Source: Lonsdalea quercina subsp. quercina
GTDB taxonomy: Bacteria > Pseudomonadota > Gammaproteobacteria > Enterobacterales > Enterobacteriaceae
Direction of reading: 5' to 3'
Assembly: GCF_000688655.1 (NCBI RefSeq)
Contig: NZ_JIBO01000004.1
Location: forward strand, 448,736 to 454,785
Length of the DNA: 6,050 nucleotides
In this document: positions 1-6,050 of the stretch, piece by piece
Layout: the number at the start of each line of letters is the position of its first letter
Position numbering within the stretch: position 1 is the stretch's first letter
Notes under the pieces: model-generated
What the model saw: the letters and a program-made list of their open reading frames with translations, nothing else
Databases searched by the model: none
What the model was told of the DNA's origin: nothing
Program-made: the position numbers and the translations under genes

Positions 1-457
1 CCTGATGCAGTTACTCGATGAACAGCCGGAGGCCACCGAAGGCGACCTGCACGAACGGCTGCGTCCGATCCTGCGCGACCACTTCCAGCCGGCGCTGCTG
101 GCCCGCTTCCAGACCGTGATTTATCGCCCACTGGCGGAGGCAGCTATGCGTACCATCGTGGAAATGAAGCTCGCCCAGGTCAGCAAGCGCCTGCATCGTC
201 ATTATGGCCTGACCACGCAGATTGATGAGAGCCTGTACGACGCGCTGACCGCCGCCTGCCTGCTGCCGGATACTGGCGCGCGTAACGTCGACAGTCTGCT
301 CAATCAACAAATTCTGCCGGTACTCAGCCAGCAACTACTCACCCACATGGCGGCGAAGCAGAAGCCCAAATTACTGACCCTGGAGTGGAGCGACGATGAG
401 GGCATCGTGCTGGCGTTTGCCCCCTGGAATACAGAGACAGAAGGAACTGACGCATGA
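1..457 (+). CDS. clpV: ClpV (TssH) T6SS sheath-recycling AAA+ ATPase, C-terminal part
   Basis: This is the 3' end of a gene that enters from the left edge; the frame is open from base 2, so the ATG at 5 is internal, not a start. ClpV is a hexameric Clp/Hsp100 ATPase in the cytoplasm that pulls apart contracted TssB/TssC sheath so that it can be reused. About 150 residues are visible. They match the end of the second AAA+ module and the D2-small domain: the RFQTVIYRPL segment resembles the ClpB/ClpV stretch after the D2 core, and the GARNVDSLLNQ segment (codons from 275) carries the sensor-2 arginine at 281-283. A short acidic/hydrophobic tail follows. The Walker motifs and the N-terminal sheath-binding domain lie outside the window. 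The TGA stop at 455-457 overlaps the vgrG start, implying one operon. ClpB is the alternative, but the direct junction with vgrG makes ClpV much more likely. Confidence 0.93.
   Translation, partial: LMQLLDEQPEATEGDLHERLRPILRDHFQPALLARFQTVIYRPLAEAAMRTIVEMKLAQVSKRLHRHYGLTTQIDESLYDALTAACLLPDTGARNVDSLLNQQILPVLSQQLLTHMAAKQKPKLLTLEWSDDEGIVLAFAPWNTETEGTDA
439..445 (+). promoter_or_regulatory. Shine-Dalgarno site of vgrG
   Basis: AGAAGGA lies 8 bases before the ATG at 454, inside the last codons of clpV. It supports the 454 start and, with the 4-bp ATGA overlap, translational coupling of the two genes. Confidence 0.75.
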
Positions 458-2943
458 GTACGAATCTCCCGATAAGGTTCAGCCACAACCACCACCTGCT
501 GTCGGTTAAAGGGTGTGAGCCCGAACTGGACGTACTGGCCTTTGAAGGTAACGAAGCCCTGAGCACGCCGTTCAGCTATCGGATTGAATTCACCAGCGCT
601 GACCATGCCATCAGCAAAGAGATGATGCTGATGAAGGCCGGCTCCCTGAGGCTGCAGGCCCCGGTGGACCAGGGCTTTGGTATTAAGGTTCAGCAGCCGG
701 TGCGGGTAATCCAGGGCGTGGTGACGGGCTTTGAACGCCTCAGCACCTCAAAGGATGAAACCCACTACGCCCTGACGCTCCGGCCACGCCTGGCGCTGCT
801 TGACCGTTCGCATCAGAACGCCATTTATCAGGACATGTCGGTCCCGCAAATCGTGGAAAAAATCCTGCGCGAGCGTCACAACCTGCGCGGCCAGGATTTT
901 CTGTTCTCGCTCTCAAAAGAGTACCCGCGCCGTGAGCAGGTCATGCAGTACGGAGAAAACGACCTGCACTTTATTACCCGCCTGTTGGGTGAGGTGGGTA
1001 TCTGGTTTCGCTTTACCACCGACACGCGCCTGAATATCGACGTGGTGGAGTTCTGTGACGGTCAGCAGGGGTATGAAAAAGGCCTGACCCTGCCGTCGAT
1101 TCCGCCTTCTGGGCAGCATTCGGAAGGGGTGGACTCGGTCTGGGGCATGGAGAGCCATCATAACGTGGTGCAGAAGCAGGTCAGCACCCGCGACTACAAC
1201 TACCGCCAGGCCACGGAAGACATGAACACCCAGGTGGATGCAACCCGCGGCGACAGCACCACTTACGGCGATGCCTATCACTATGCTGATAACTATCTGA
1301 CGCCAGGCAGCGCGTATGACCGCAACCCCGCCCCGGAGTCCGGTGCGTTTTACGCCCGCATTCGTCATGAGCGCTATCTGAATGGCCAGACCCAGACCCA
1401 TGCCATCACCAGCTGTCCGACTCTCTCTCCGGGTATGCTGCTGAACGTCACCGGCGGCTACGAAGTGGCAGAGGTGTTTGCTCAGGGCGTGGTCATCACG
1501 GCGATGCACAGCCATGCCCGCCGCGACCGCGATTTTGAAGTACATTTTGACGGTATCCCGGACAGCCCGGATTTTTGCTTCCGCCCGGAGCCTGGCTCAC
1601 GCCCGGTGATGGCCGGCACCTTACCGGCCCGCGTCACCAGCACCACCGAGAACGACACCTACGGCCATATCGATAAAGACGGCCGCTACCGCGTCAACAT
1701 GCTGTTTGACCGCGACAACTGGGAGACCGGGTTCGAGAGCCTGTGGGTGCGCCAGTCCCGCCCCTATGCCGGCGATACCTACGGTCTGCATCTGCCGCTG
1801 CTGGCGGGCACCGAGGTGGCGATTGGCTTTGAGGACGGCAACCCGGACAGACCGTACATCTCCGGCGTGCTGCACGACTCGGCCCACGGCGACCACGTCA
1901 CCATCCAGAACTACAAACGCAACGTGCTGCGCACGCCGGCGAACAACAAAATCCGCCTCGACGATAACCGCGGGCAGGAGCATATCAAGGTCTCCACCGA
2001 GTACGGCGGCAAGAGTCAGCTGAATCTGGGGCATCTGGTCGACAGCGAAAAACAACAGCGCGGTGAGGGCTTTGAGCTAAGAACCGACAGCTGGGGAGCC
2101 ATCCGGGCACAGAAAGGGCTGTTTATCAGCGCTGATGGGCAGGCCATGGCGCAGGGCCAGGTGCTGGAGATGGGGGCAGCCCTCGCACGGCTTTCAGCAG
2201 CATTAATGGAGATGGAATCCCTTGCCGCCAGTGCACAACAGGCTCAGGCGCTGGCTGCCGATGTCAGCCGTCAGCAAAAACTCCTGAAGCAGAAAATTGA
2301 ACAACTGCATGAGGAGGTTATCCTGGGTAGTGCGCCAAAAGGAATGGCACTGGTGAGCGGCGAAGATATGCAGTTATCAGCCAGTGATAATCTGACGCTG
2401 ACGGCGGGTAAACAGCTGGATGTCGGTGCGCAGAAGGACTTTACGCTGGCGGCCGGTAAGCAACTCAGCCTGTACAGCCGTGAAGGGGCTAAACTGTTCA
2501 GTTCGCAAAACGATATTGATATTCAGGCTCAGGGCGGGAATATCACCACCTGGTCGACACAGGACACGCATATTTCGAGTGGCAAGAAACTGGTCGTTAC
2601 GGCCCAGGACGAGCTGACACTGATATGTGGCGGTGGCTATATCAAAATTAAAGACGGCAATGTTGAGGTTGGCGGCCCTGGCAAACTACTTATTAAAAAT
2701 GCCGGTATCAAAAAAGCAGGTTCAGGTAGCATGCAGGGCGTGATGAAGTCATTTGAGCCATCGACATTTGATGAGAAATTCGTCATTACCCATCCTGTTA
2801 CAGGAAAGCCGCTGGCAAATCAGAATTATGACATTCATATGCCGGATGGGAAGGTTCTGTCTGGCATAACAGACAGCTCTGGAAACTCATCGTTAATAAT
2901 GTCCAAAGCGGTTGATGGACTGAAGATCGTTCTGAAGAAATAA
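454..2943 (+). CDS. vgrG: VgrG (TssI) T6SS spike protein with transthyretin-like C-terminal extension
   Basis: VgrG forms the trimeric spike on top of the Hcp tube and carries effectors out of the cell. The 829-residue product has the full family layout. Residues about 10-380 are the phage gp27-like base. Residues about 386-470 are the gp5-like OB fold (MAGTLPARVTS onward). A conserved NNKIRLDDNRGQEH block covers about 497-510. An Ala/Gln/Leu-rich helix spans about 570-623. A DUF2345-type beta-helix with repeated AGKQL units (about 651-655 and 667-671) runs to roughly 745. The last part, about 773-829, is a small beta-rich domain (HPVTGKPL, then YDIHMPDGKVLSGITDSSGN) resembling transthyretin-like cargo adaptors. 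No glycosyl-hydrolase, actin-binding or other toxic C-terminal domain is seen, so the extension is more likely a docking module than an evolved-VgrG toxin. The start at 454 has a good ribosome site and overlaps clpV by 4 bp. G+C falls towards the 3' end, suggesting exchange of the tail together with the downstream cargo. Confidence 0.97.
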   Translation: MSTNLPIRFSHNHHLLSVKGCEPELDVLAFEGNEALSTPFSYRIEFTSADHAISKEMMLMKAGSLRLQAPVDQGFGIKVQQPVRVIQGVVTGFERLSTSKDETHYALTLRPRLALLDRSHQNAIYQDMSVPQIVEKILRERHNLRGQDFLFSLSKEYPRREQVMQYGENDLHFITRLLGEVGIWFRFTTDTRLNIDVVEFCDGQQGYEKGLTLPSIPPSGQHSEGVDSVWGMESHHNVVQKQVSTRDYNYRQATEDMNTQVDATRGDSTTYGDAYHYADNYLTPGSAYDRNPAPESGAFYARIRHERYLNGQTQTHAITSCPTLSPGMLLNVTGGYEVAEVFAQGVVITAMHSHARRDRDFEVHFDGIPDSPDFCFRPEPGSRPVMAGTLPARVTSTTENDTYGHIDKDGRYRVNMLFDRDNWETGFESLWVRQSRPYAGDTYGLHLPLLAGTEVAIGFEDGNPDRPYISGVLHDSAHGDHVTIQNYKRNVLRTPANNKIRLDDNRGQEHIKVSTEYGGKSQLNLGHLVDSEKQQRGEGFELRTDSWGAIRAQKGLFISADGQAMAQGQVLEMGAALARLSAALMEMESLAASAQQAQALAADVSRQQKLLKQKIEQLHEEVILGSAPKGMALVSGEDMQLSASDNLTLTAGKQLDVGAQKDFTLAAGKQLSLYSREGAKLFSSQNDIDIQAQGGNITTWSTQDTHISSGKKLVVTAQDELTLICGGGYIKIKDGNVEVGGPGKLLIKNAGIKKAGSGSMQGVMKSFEPSTFDEKFVITHPVTGKPLANQNYDIHMPDGKVLSGITDSSGNSSLIMSKAVDGLKIVLKK

Positions 2944-2945
2944 AG

Positions 2946-2951
2946 AAAGGA
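2946..2951 (+). promoter_or_regulatory. Shine-Dalgarno site of the immunity lipoprotein gene
   Basis: AAAGGA ends 8 bases before the ATG at 2960, in the 16-base gap after the vgrG stop. It favours Met1 (2960) over Met6 (2975) as the start. The gap leaves no room for a separate promoter. Confidence 0.7.
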
Positions 2952-2959
2952 ATAGGGTT

Positions 2960-3754
2960 ATGATAAATATAATTATGCGTCTCTGCTTTATATATGGTGT
3001 ATTTATCCTGAGTGGTTGTGTGGCTGGTCCTTATGGTGGCGGTGTTGCTTTTGTGAATCCTTTTTCTGCAATGCAGAATACGCAGGCAGCGCCGGAAAAG
3101 AAAAAACAGCAACCTGAGGTGTATGGCCCTCCGCAGATAATTTATCGCATTGACAAAGATCGCTACTTTACGCTTGAAGAGTACACTCGCTGCGAAAATG
3201 GAAAAACATTTTATAACAACAAAGCGAAAGGGATCCATACGCAGATATCACCCTCTTCAGGTTATTTATTTAAAGGGCGACTATTCTGGTTGTCAACGCG
3301 TGATGATTATTTAGCTTTTCCAATAACAGCAAATGATAATAAGGCTGCGTGTAAGGGTTCTGATAAAGGATGTCTGAATGTTATTGCTGTGACGACAGAT
3401 GGTGGTAAAACAATACGCTCGGCGCCTTACGGGTCAAATACGCAGGACCCGAATGGCGATACAAAAGACTACGATATGCTGGTGACTAATGACAGCGTTT
3501 ATATGATTTATTATCGGGGGAGGGGAAGAGTATACCCTGTTGTAGATAGATGGAATTTTGATAATGAGAATGGACTGGGGGTAGCTAAATCAGAGGATGA
3601 GTATAGTTTGCTCAGGCCGGGGGAGGTGAAACCCGTTGGAGGTTTCTTTAAAATAGATATGTCAAAGTTCTATCCCAGAGAAGGAGAAGGGAAAATGCAG
3701 TGTGACCGTCGACTGGAGCCTGTACAACCCGAAGGGAGAATTTCTGATGAATAA
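2960..3754 (+). CDS. tli: Tli3-type T6SS immunity lipoprotein for the downstream phospholipase
   Basis: The product has 264 residues. It begins with a short hydrophobic signal segment and a lipobox LSGC (residues 17-20), so Cys20 is the probable lipidated residue. Val at the next position is not an inner-membrane retention signal, so outer-membrane anchoring facing the periplasm is likely. A Pro/Gln/Lys-rich linker (about 38-53) precedes a folded domain containing LFWLSTRDDY, a TTDGGKT turn and a DSVYMIYY strand. Four further cysteines (78, 131, 138, 248) could form two periplasmic disulfides. Lipoprotein immunity proteins encoded next to Tle lipases bind the toxin and block it at the membrane. 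I assign it to the Tli3 family from this layout and its position between vgrG and a Tle3-like gene; the domain match itself is from memory. In Enterobacter cloacae a cognate Tli is reported also to be needed for activation of its Tle. The end overlaps tle by 8 bp. The gene is strikingly AT-rich next to clpV/vgrG, which suggests recent transfer. Confidence 0.85.
   Translation: MINIIMRLCFIYGVFILSGCVAGPYGGGVAFVNPFSAMQNTQAAPEKKKQQPEVYGPPQIIYRIDKDRYFTLEEYTRCENGKTFYNNKAKGIHTQISPSSGYLFKGRLFWLSTRDDYLAFPITANDNKAACKGSDKGCLNVIAVTTDGGKTIRSAPYGSNTQDPNGDTKDYDMLVTNDSVYMIYYRGRGRVYPVVDRWNFDNENGLGVAKSEDEYSLLRPGEVKPVGGFFKIDMSKFYPREGEGKMQCDRRLEPVQPEGRISDE
3733..3738 (+). promoter_or_regulatory. Shine-Dalgarno site that fixes the tle start
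   Basis: AGGGAG lies 8 bases before the ATG at 3747 and inside the last codons of the immunity gene. It makes 3747 the preferred start over the in-frame GTG at 3702, which would add 15 residues. The overlapping ATGAATAA (3747-3754) holds the tle start and the tli stop, so ribosomes finishing tli can re-initiate on tle. Confidence 0.72.
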
Positions 3755-5759
3755 CAATAAAACCTCCCCTACACGCAAAGTCGATGTCCTGATGACAGAT
3801 AACGGCACTCCTTTTGCTTATTCCACTACCTCACATAAAAATGTCAAAGTGAATGCTGAGGTGCGGCCGCCATTACAGTTACCCGGACTAGCAATTTTTG
3901 TGCACGGAGTTAACTCTGAAGGTGAGTGGTATAATGATGCTGAGAAAGCATTGTGCGATGGATTAAATCAACGACTGGGCCTTAATGGTGAGCATATACT
4001 TGTAGAAAATATATATGCTAAAGGCGATTTTGAAAACTGCGATAAAAATAGCCCGGAATGGATAAGTTGCTATGGTGATAAGAATAATCCAAAAAAGAAA
4101 AAATGGATAACACCTCCCCGCAAAATAACCGATGAAGGCCGCTCTCCTGTTATCCGTTTTTACTGGGGATATCGTGCAACAGATAATGATATCGGTAAAT
4201 ATGCAATTCCGCTAAAAAACAAACTGGGTGATAATTATTATGACCTGACTCCTGAGCAGCGAAAAAGCAAAGGTCCATTTTACTGGGGCGGAGGCCCATT
4301 CCAGAATGGCTGCAACCAGCTGGTCAGCCTGTGGAGTGATAAAGGATTTGATAACTGGCCTTCTGCGCTTGGAGTTCCTGTCCCCTTCAGTACGCAGTTG
4401 CTGAATGGAGAGCGTGACAGGCTGCTCACTGCTGCACCACCTCGGCATTATTATGCCCACGCAGCAGGTCGCCTGGCGAAATTAATCAAAACAATTCGTG
4501 ATAAACATCCTGAAGACACGGTGACGGTACTGTCGCACAGTCAGGGCACTATGATTGCCCTGGCCGCTGCGGCAATCGAAGCCCCGGATGCTCTGTTTGT
4601 GATGAATTCGCCGTATGCCCTGGATAATGAAGCCGCGACCTATATCTCTTATCCGTTGAATGAAATTATCAGCAAAGAGGCCAGAGAGGCAACGTTTGCG
4701 GATATCGTGAAAAAAGTGGCCGAAAATAAAAACCGACTGCAGCAACTGGGTTGTGAACGATTACTGGCAGGCGTGTGCAGCGACGGAGACAGCTGGACGC
4801 CGGCCGGGAAAACGCACGGTGGGGTACCGGAGCGCGATAACCACGGGACAACCTGGATCTACTGTAACCCTCATGATCGAGTGATGGGCTCTTCGCCGCT
4901 TCGCAGTATTGGCTGGCAGGGATTACCGAACACTAAAAGCAGTAATTTTGCTGAATCTCACCCTCTTTTCAAGGCCGCTGGTGACACCTTATACGTGCGC
5001 ATGCTGGGGCGAAACACACCGTGTGGCGTTGAACCCAACGTGCAAACCCATTTCAGCAACCTTGAGGATGGAAAACCATTCTGGGACAGTACGACATCAA
5101 TAATGGAAAAATTGACATGGCCTGATCCTGTTAATGGACAGAAACTGACCATTAACGGGCCAATGGTTCCTGAACCGCTGTCAGCTGATGAATTGAAAGA
5201 TTTTGACCAGGATTATAGGAGCAAAGAAAAGCAAACAGGGGAAGTAGGGTATGGGTATGGCCAGATAGATAAAGACACCATTCAGAACGGAGATATTTAT
5301 TCTGGTAGCCCTGTTGACTATGATTATCGGTATTATATTTCTCTTTACGGTTACTTTGACCAGAAAATGATCCCCAAAAAAGCCTCTGGTTATTATCAGC
5401 CGGGACCCGGTTCAAAAGATGAACGAGTCGGTTATGAAAAACAATCCAGAGCAGAAATGCTGGAAGAAATACGTACTTATGTACAGCGACCGACAGACCA
5501 CAGTACCTTGCCGATGGATCAGCGCTTCATGAGCAGAGTCGCTGCCTATGATTTACCCATCGGCTACTGCTGGCATTCCTGGGACAGAGAAAGCCTTGCT
5601 GAATTACGCCATCAGGCTGACTGGCTGGAAAGTGATGATTATTACTGGACCGGTAAGCTGACGATCCCAGCCATGCCTGCGATTATTCGAAGAGAAGTGG
5701 CAAGTGATGCAGTGGAAAAGAAATCCCATGTAATGGAACGTCTGCGCCCTGAAAAATAA
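3747..5759 (+). CDS. tle: Tle3-like (DUF3274) T6SS phospholipase effector
   Basis: The 670-residue product is a predicted alpha/beta-hydrolase that would attack membrane phospholipids of a rival cell after T6SS delivery. Visible elements, numbered from the ATG at 3747: a strand plus HG oxyanion-type motif, LAIFVHGVNSEGEWY (48-62, His53-Gly54); a variable insertion with a KKKKW basic patch (116-120); a nucleophile elbow VTVLSHSQGT (259-268) with Ser265 as probable nucleophile; YCNPHDRVM (372-380) with Asp377 as probable acid, followed by an SIGWQG segment of the kind I associate with Tle3; and YCWHSWDRESL (607-617), where His610 is a candidate catalytic histidine. There is no signal peptide or transmembrane segment, as expected for a T6SS cargo, and no N-terminal PAAR or VgrG domain, so delivery must use a separate carrier, most simply the VgrG encoded upstream. 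It is not Tle5, since the phospholipase D motif HxKxxxxD is not evident, and the SIGWQG block argues against Tle1 (DUF2235). The position straight after a lipoprotein immunity gene supports the call. Exact lipase specificity (A1 or A2) cannot be read from sequence. Confidence 0.9.
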   Translation: MNNNKTSPTRKVDVLMTDNGTPFAYSTTSHKNVKVNAEVRPPLQLPGLAIFVHGVNSEGEWYNDAEKALCDGLNQRLGLNGEHILVENIYAKGDFENCDKNSPEWISCYGDKNNPKKKKWITPPRKITDEGRSPVIRFYWGYRATDNDIGKYAIPLKNKLGDNYYDLTPEQRKSKGPFYWGGGPFQNGCNQLVSLWSDKGFDNWPSALGVPVPFSTQLLNGERDRLLTAAPPRHYYAHAAGRLAKLIKTIRDKHPEDTVTVLSHSQGTMIALAAAAIEAPDALFVMNSPYALDNEAATYISYPLNEIISKEAREATFADIVKKVAENKNRLQQLGCERLLAGVCSDGDSWTPAGKTHGGVPERDNHGTTWIYCNPHDRVMGSSPLRSIGWQGLPNTKSSNFAESHPLFKAAGDTLYVRMLGRNTPCGVEPNVQTHFSNLEDGKPFWDSTTSIMEKLTWPDPVNGQKLTINGPMVPEPLSADELKDFDQDYRSKEKQTGEVGYGYGQIDKDTIQNGDIYSGSPVDYDYRYYISLYGYFDQKMIPKKASGYYQPGPGSKDERVGYEKQSRAEMLEEIRTYVQRPTDHSTLPMDQRFMSRVAAYDLPIGYCWHSWDRESLAELRHQADWLESDDYYWTGKLTIPAMPAIIRREVASDAVEKKSHVMERLRPEK

Positions 5760-5805
5760 ATGCACGTAGCTGCAATGCATATACCTTAATCCTAAGGAAT
5801 GAAAT
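5760..5805 (+). other. Short tle-PAAR intergenic spacer
   Basis: This 46-base spacer is the longest gap in the window. It has no GC-rich hairpin with a U run, so no intrinsic terminator. A weak ATGCA...TGCAT dyad (5760-5764 and 5776-5780) is too short to assign a role. The PAAR ribosome site lies at its end. Read-through from tle into the PAAR gene is therefore likely. Confidence 0.6.
5793..5798 (+). promoter_or_regulatory. Shine-Dalgarno site of the PAAR gene
   Basis: TAAGGA ends 7 bases before the ATG at 5806, a normal spacing that supports this start for the partial PAAR gene. Confidence 0.7.
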
Positions 5806-6050
5806 ATGGGTAAATATGTTGTCGTATTAGGGGACGCTACCTCTCATGGTGGCAAAGTCACATCAGCCTCATCCAGTTTCGAAATATCCGGAAAAAATGC
5901 TGCGCTCCTGAATGATACTGTTTCATGCCCTGAGCATGGCTCAAATAATATTATTGAATGTGATGTTTCTGCCTATGAAGAAAACGGGCGTGGGGTTGTA
6001 TTACACAACTGTAAAACGCAGTGCGGCGCGAGCGTCATTGCAAGTATGCA
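5806..6050 (+). CDS. PAAR-domain T6SS spike-tip protein, 3' end cut by window
   Basis: The reading frame stays open from the ATG at 5806 to the window end, giving 81 complete codons. The start MGKYVVVLGDATSHGGKV is the first PAAR-type repeat, with GDxTSHGG at residues 9-16. CPEHG at 41-45 and the later His67, Cys69 and Cys73 supply metal-ligand candidates together with His14. PAAR proteins form a small cone that caps the VgrG trimer, with a metal ion bound near the point, and are needed for efficient firing. Compared with stand-alone enterobacterial PAAR proteins, usually around 85-100 residues, this one may be nearly complete, but a C-terminal fusion to another domain cannot be excluded. It follows tle by 46 bp with its own ribosome site and no terminator between, so it probably belongs to the same transcript and tips the VgrG encoded here. 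Confidence 0.92.
   Translation, partial: MGKYVVVLGDATSHGGKVTSASSSFEISGKNAALLNDTVSCPEHGSNNIIECDVSAYEENGRGVVLHNCKTQCGASVIASM

Noticed and set aside
913..2055. Long minus-strand open frames inside vgrG (913-1545, 1621-2055)
   Set aside because: They lie opposite a clearly conserved VgrG frame in GC-rich DNA, where antisense frames stay open by codon bias. No recognisable domain is present in them.
2320..2700. Repeated AGKQL-type units in vgrG as a DNA repeat
   Set aside because: They are the beta-helix strands of the DUF2345 region and are degenerate at the DNA level; no separate repeat element is implied.
2798..3238. Minus-strand open frame across the vgrG/tli junction
   Set aside because: It overlaps two well-supported genes with good ribosome sites, and its product looks like low-complexity antisense translation with no known motif.
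3702..3746. GTG at 3702 as the main tle start
   Set aside because: The ATG at 3747 has a better-spaced ribosome site and a typical short stop/start overlap; the longer form would overlap tli by 53 bp. Kept only as a possible secondary start.
5760..5780. ATGCA...TGCAT dyad after tle as a terminator or operator
   Set aside because: The arms are only 5 bp, AT-balanced and without a following T run, so chance is a sufficient explanation.
1..6050. tRNA genes, CRISPR arrays, insertion sequences or attachment sites
   Set aside because: None was seen: almost all of the window is coding, and the gaps (2944-2959 and 5760-5805) are too short to hold them.

Overview
The window looks like the effector end of a type VI secretion system (T6SS) cluster from an enterobacterial gammaproteobacterium. 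The GC-rich core genes and the ClpV/VgrG sequence style suggest the Enterobacter/Klebsiella/Citrobacter group. The gene order vgrG - immunity lipoprotein - phospholipase - PAAR resembles the arrangement I recall from the Enterobacter cloacae complex. The genus is inferred from memory; no search was run.

Layout, all on the plus strand and tightly packed. Bases 1-457 are the 3' end of clpV (tssH), the ATPase that recycles the contracted sheath. Bases 454-2943 are a complete vgrG (tssI) of 829 residues, the spike trimer; it overlaps clpV by 4 bp and carries a short transthyretin-like C-terminal extension. Bases 2960-3754 encode a 264-residue predicted lipoprotein that fits the Tli3-type immunity family. 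Bases 3747-5759 encode a 670-residue alpha/beta-hydrolase that fits the Tle3 (DUF3274) phospholipase effectors; it overlaps the lipoprotein gene by 8 bp. Bases 5806-6050 are the start of a small PAAR spike-tip gene, cut by the window end. The longest non-coding gap is 46 bp (5760-5805), and I see no terminator or convincing internal promoter.

How the genes fit together: ClpV powers repeated firing. VgrG plus PAAR form the sharpened tip. The VgrG C-terminal extension is the probable docking site for the phospholipase, which is carried into a rival cell to hydrolyse membrane phospholipids. The lipoprotein would protect the producer and its kin from the periplasmic side. In related Enterobacter systems the immunity protein is also reported to be needed for toxin activation, which makes the immunity-first order and possible alternative starts here worth attention.

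Base composition divides the window. clpV and the vgrG body are GC-rich (bases 1741-1800 hold 41 G/C of 60). The end of vgrG drops (27 of 60 at 2821-2880), and the lipoprotein gene is AT-rich (21 of 60 at 3301-3360). tle is mixed, with a GC-richer middle (36 of 60 at 4741-4800). This is the pattern expected of an exchangeable effector/immunity cassette behind a conserved T6SS core. The system type is known; the less explored points are the VgrG adaptor, the variant nucleophile elbow and the translational layout of tli/tle.
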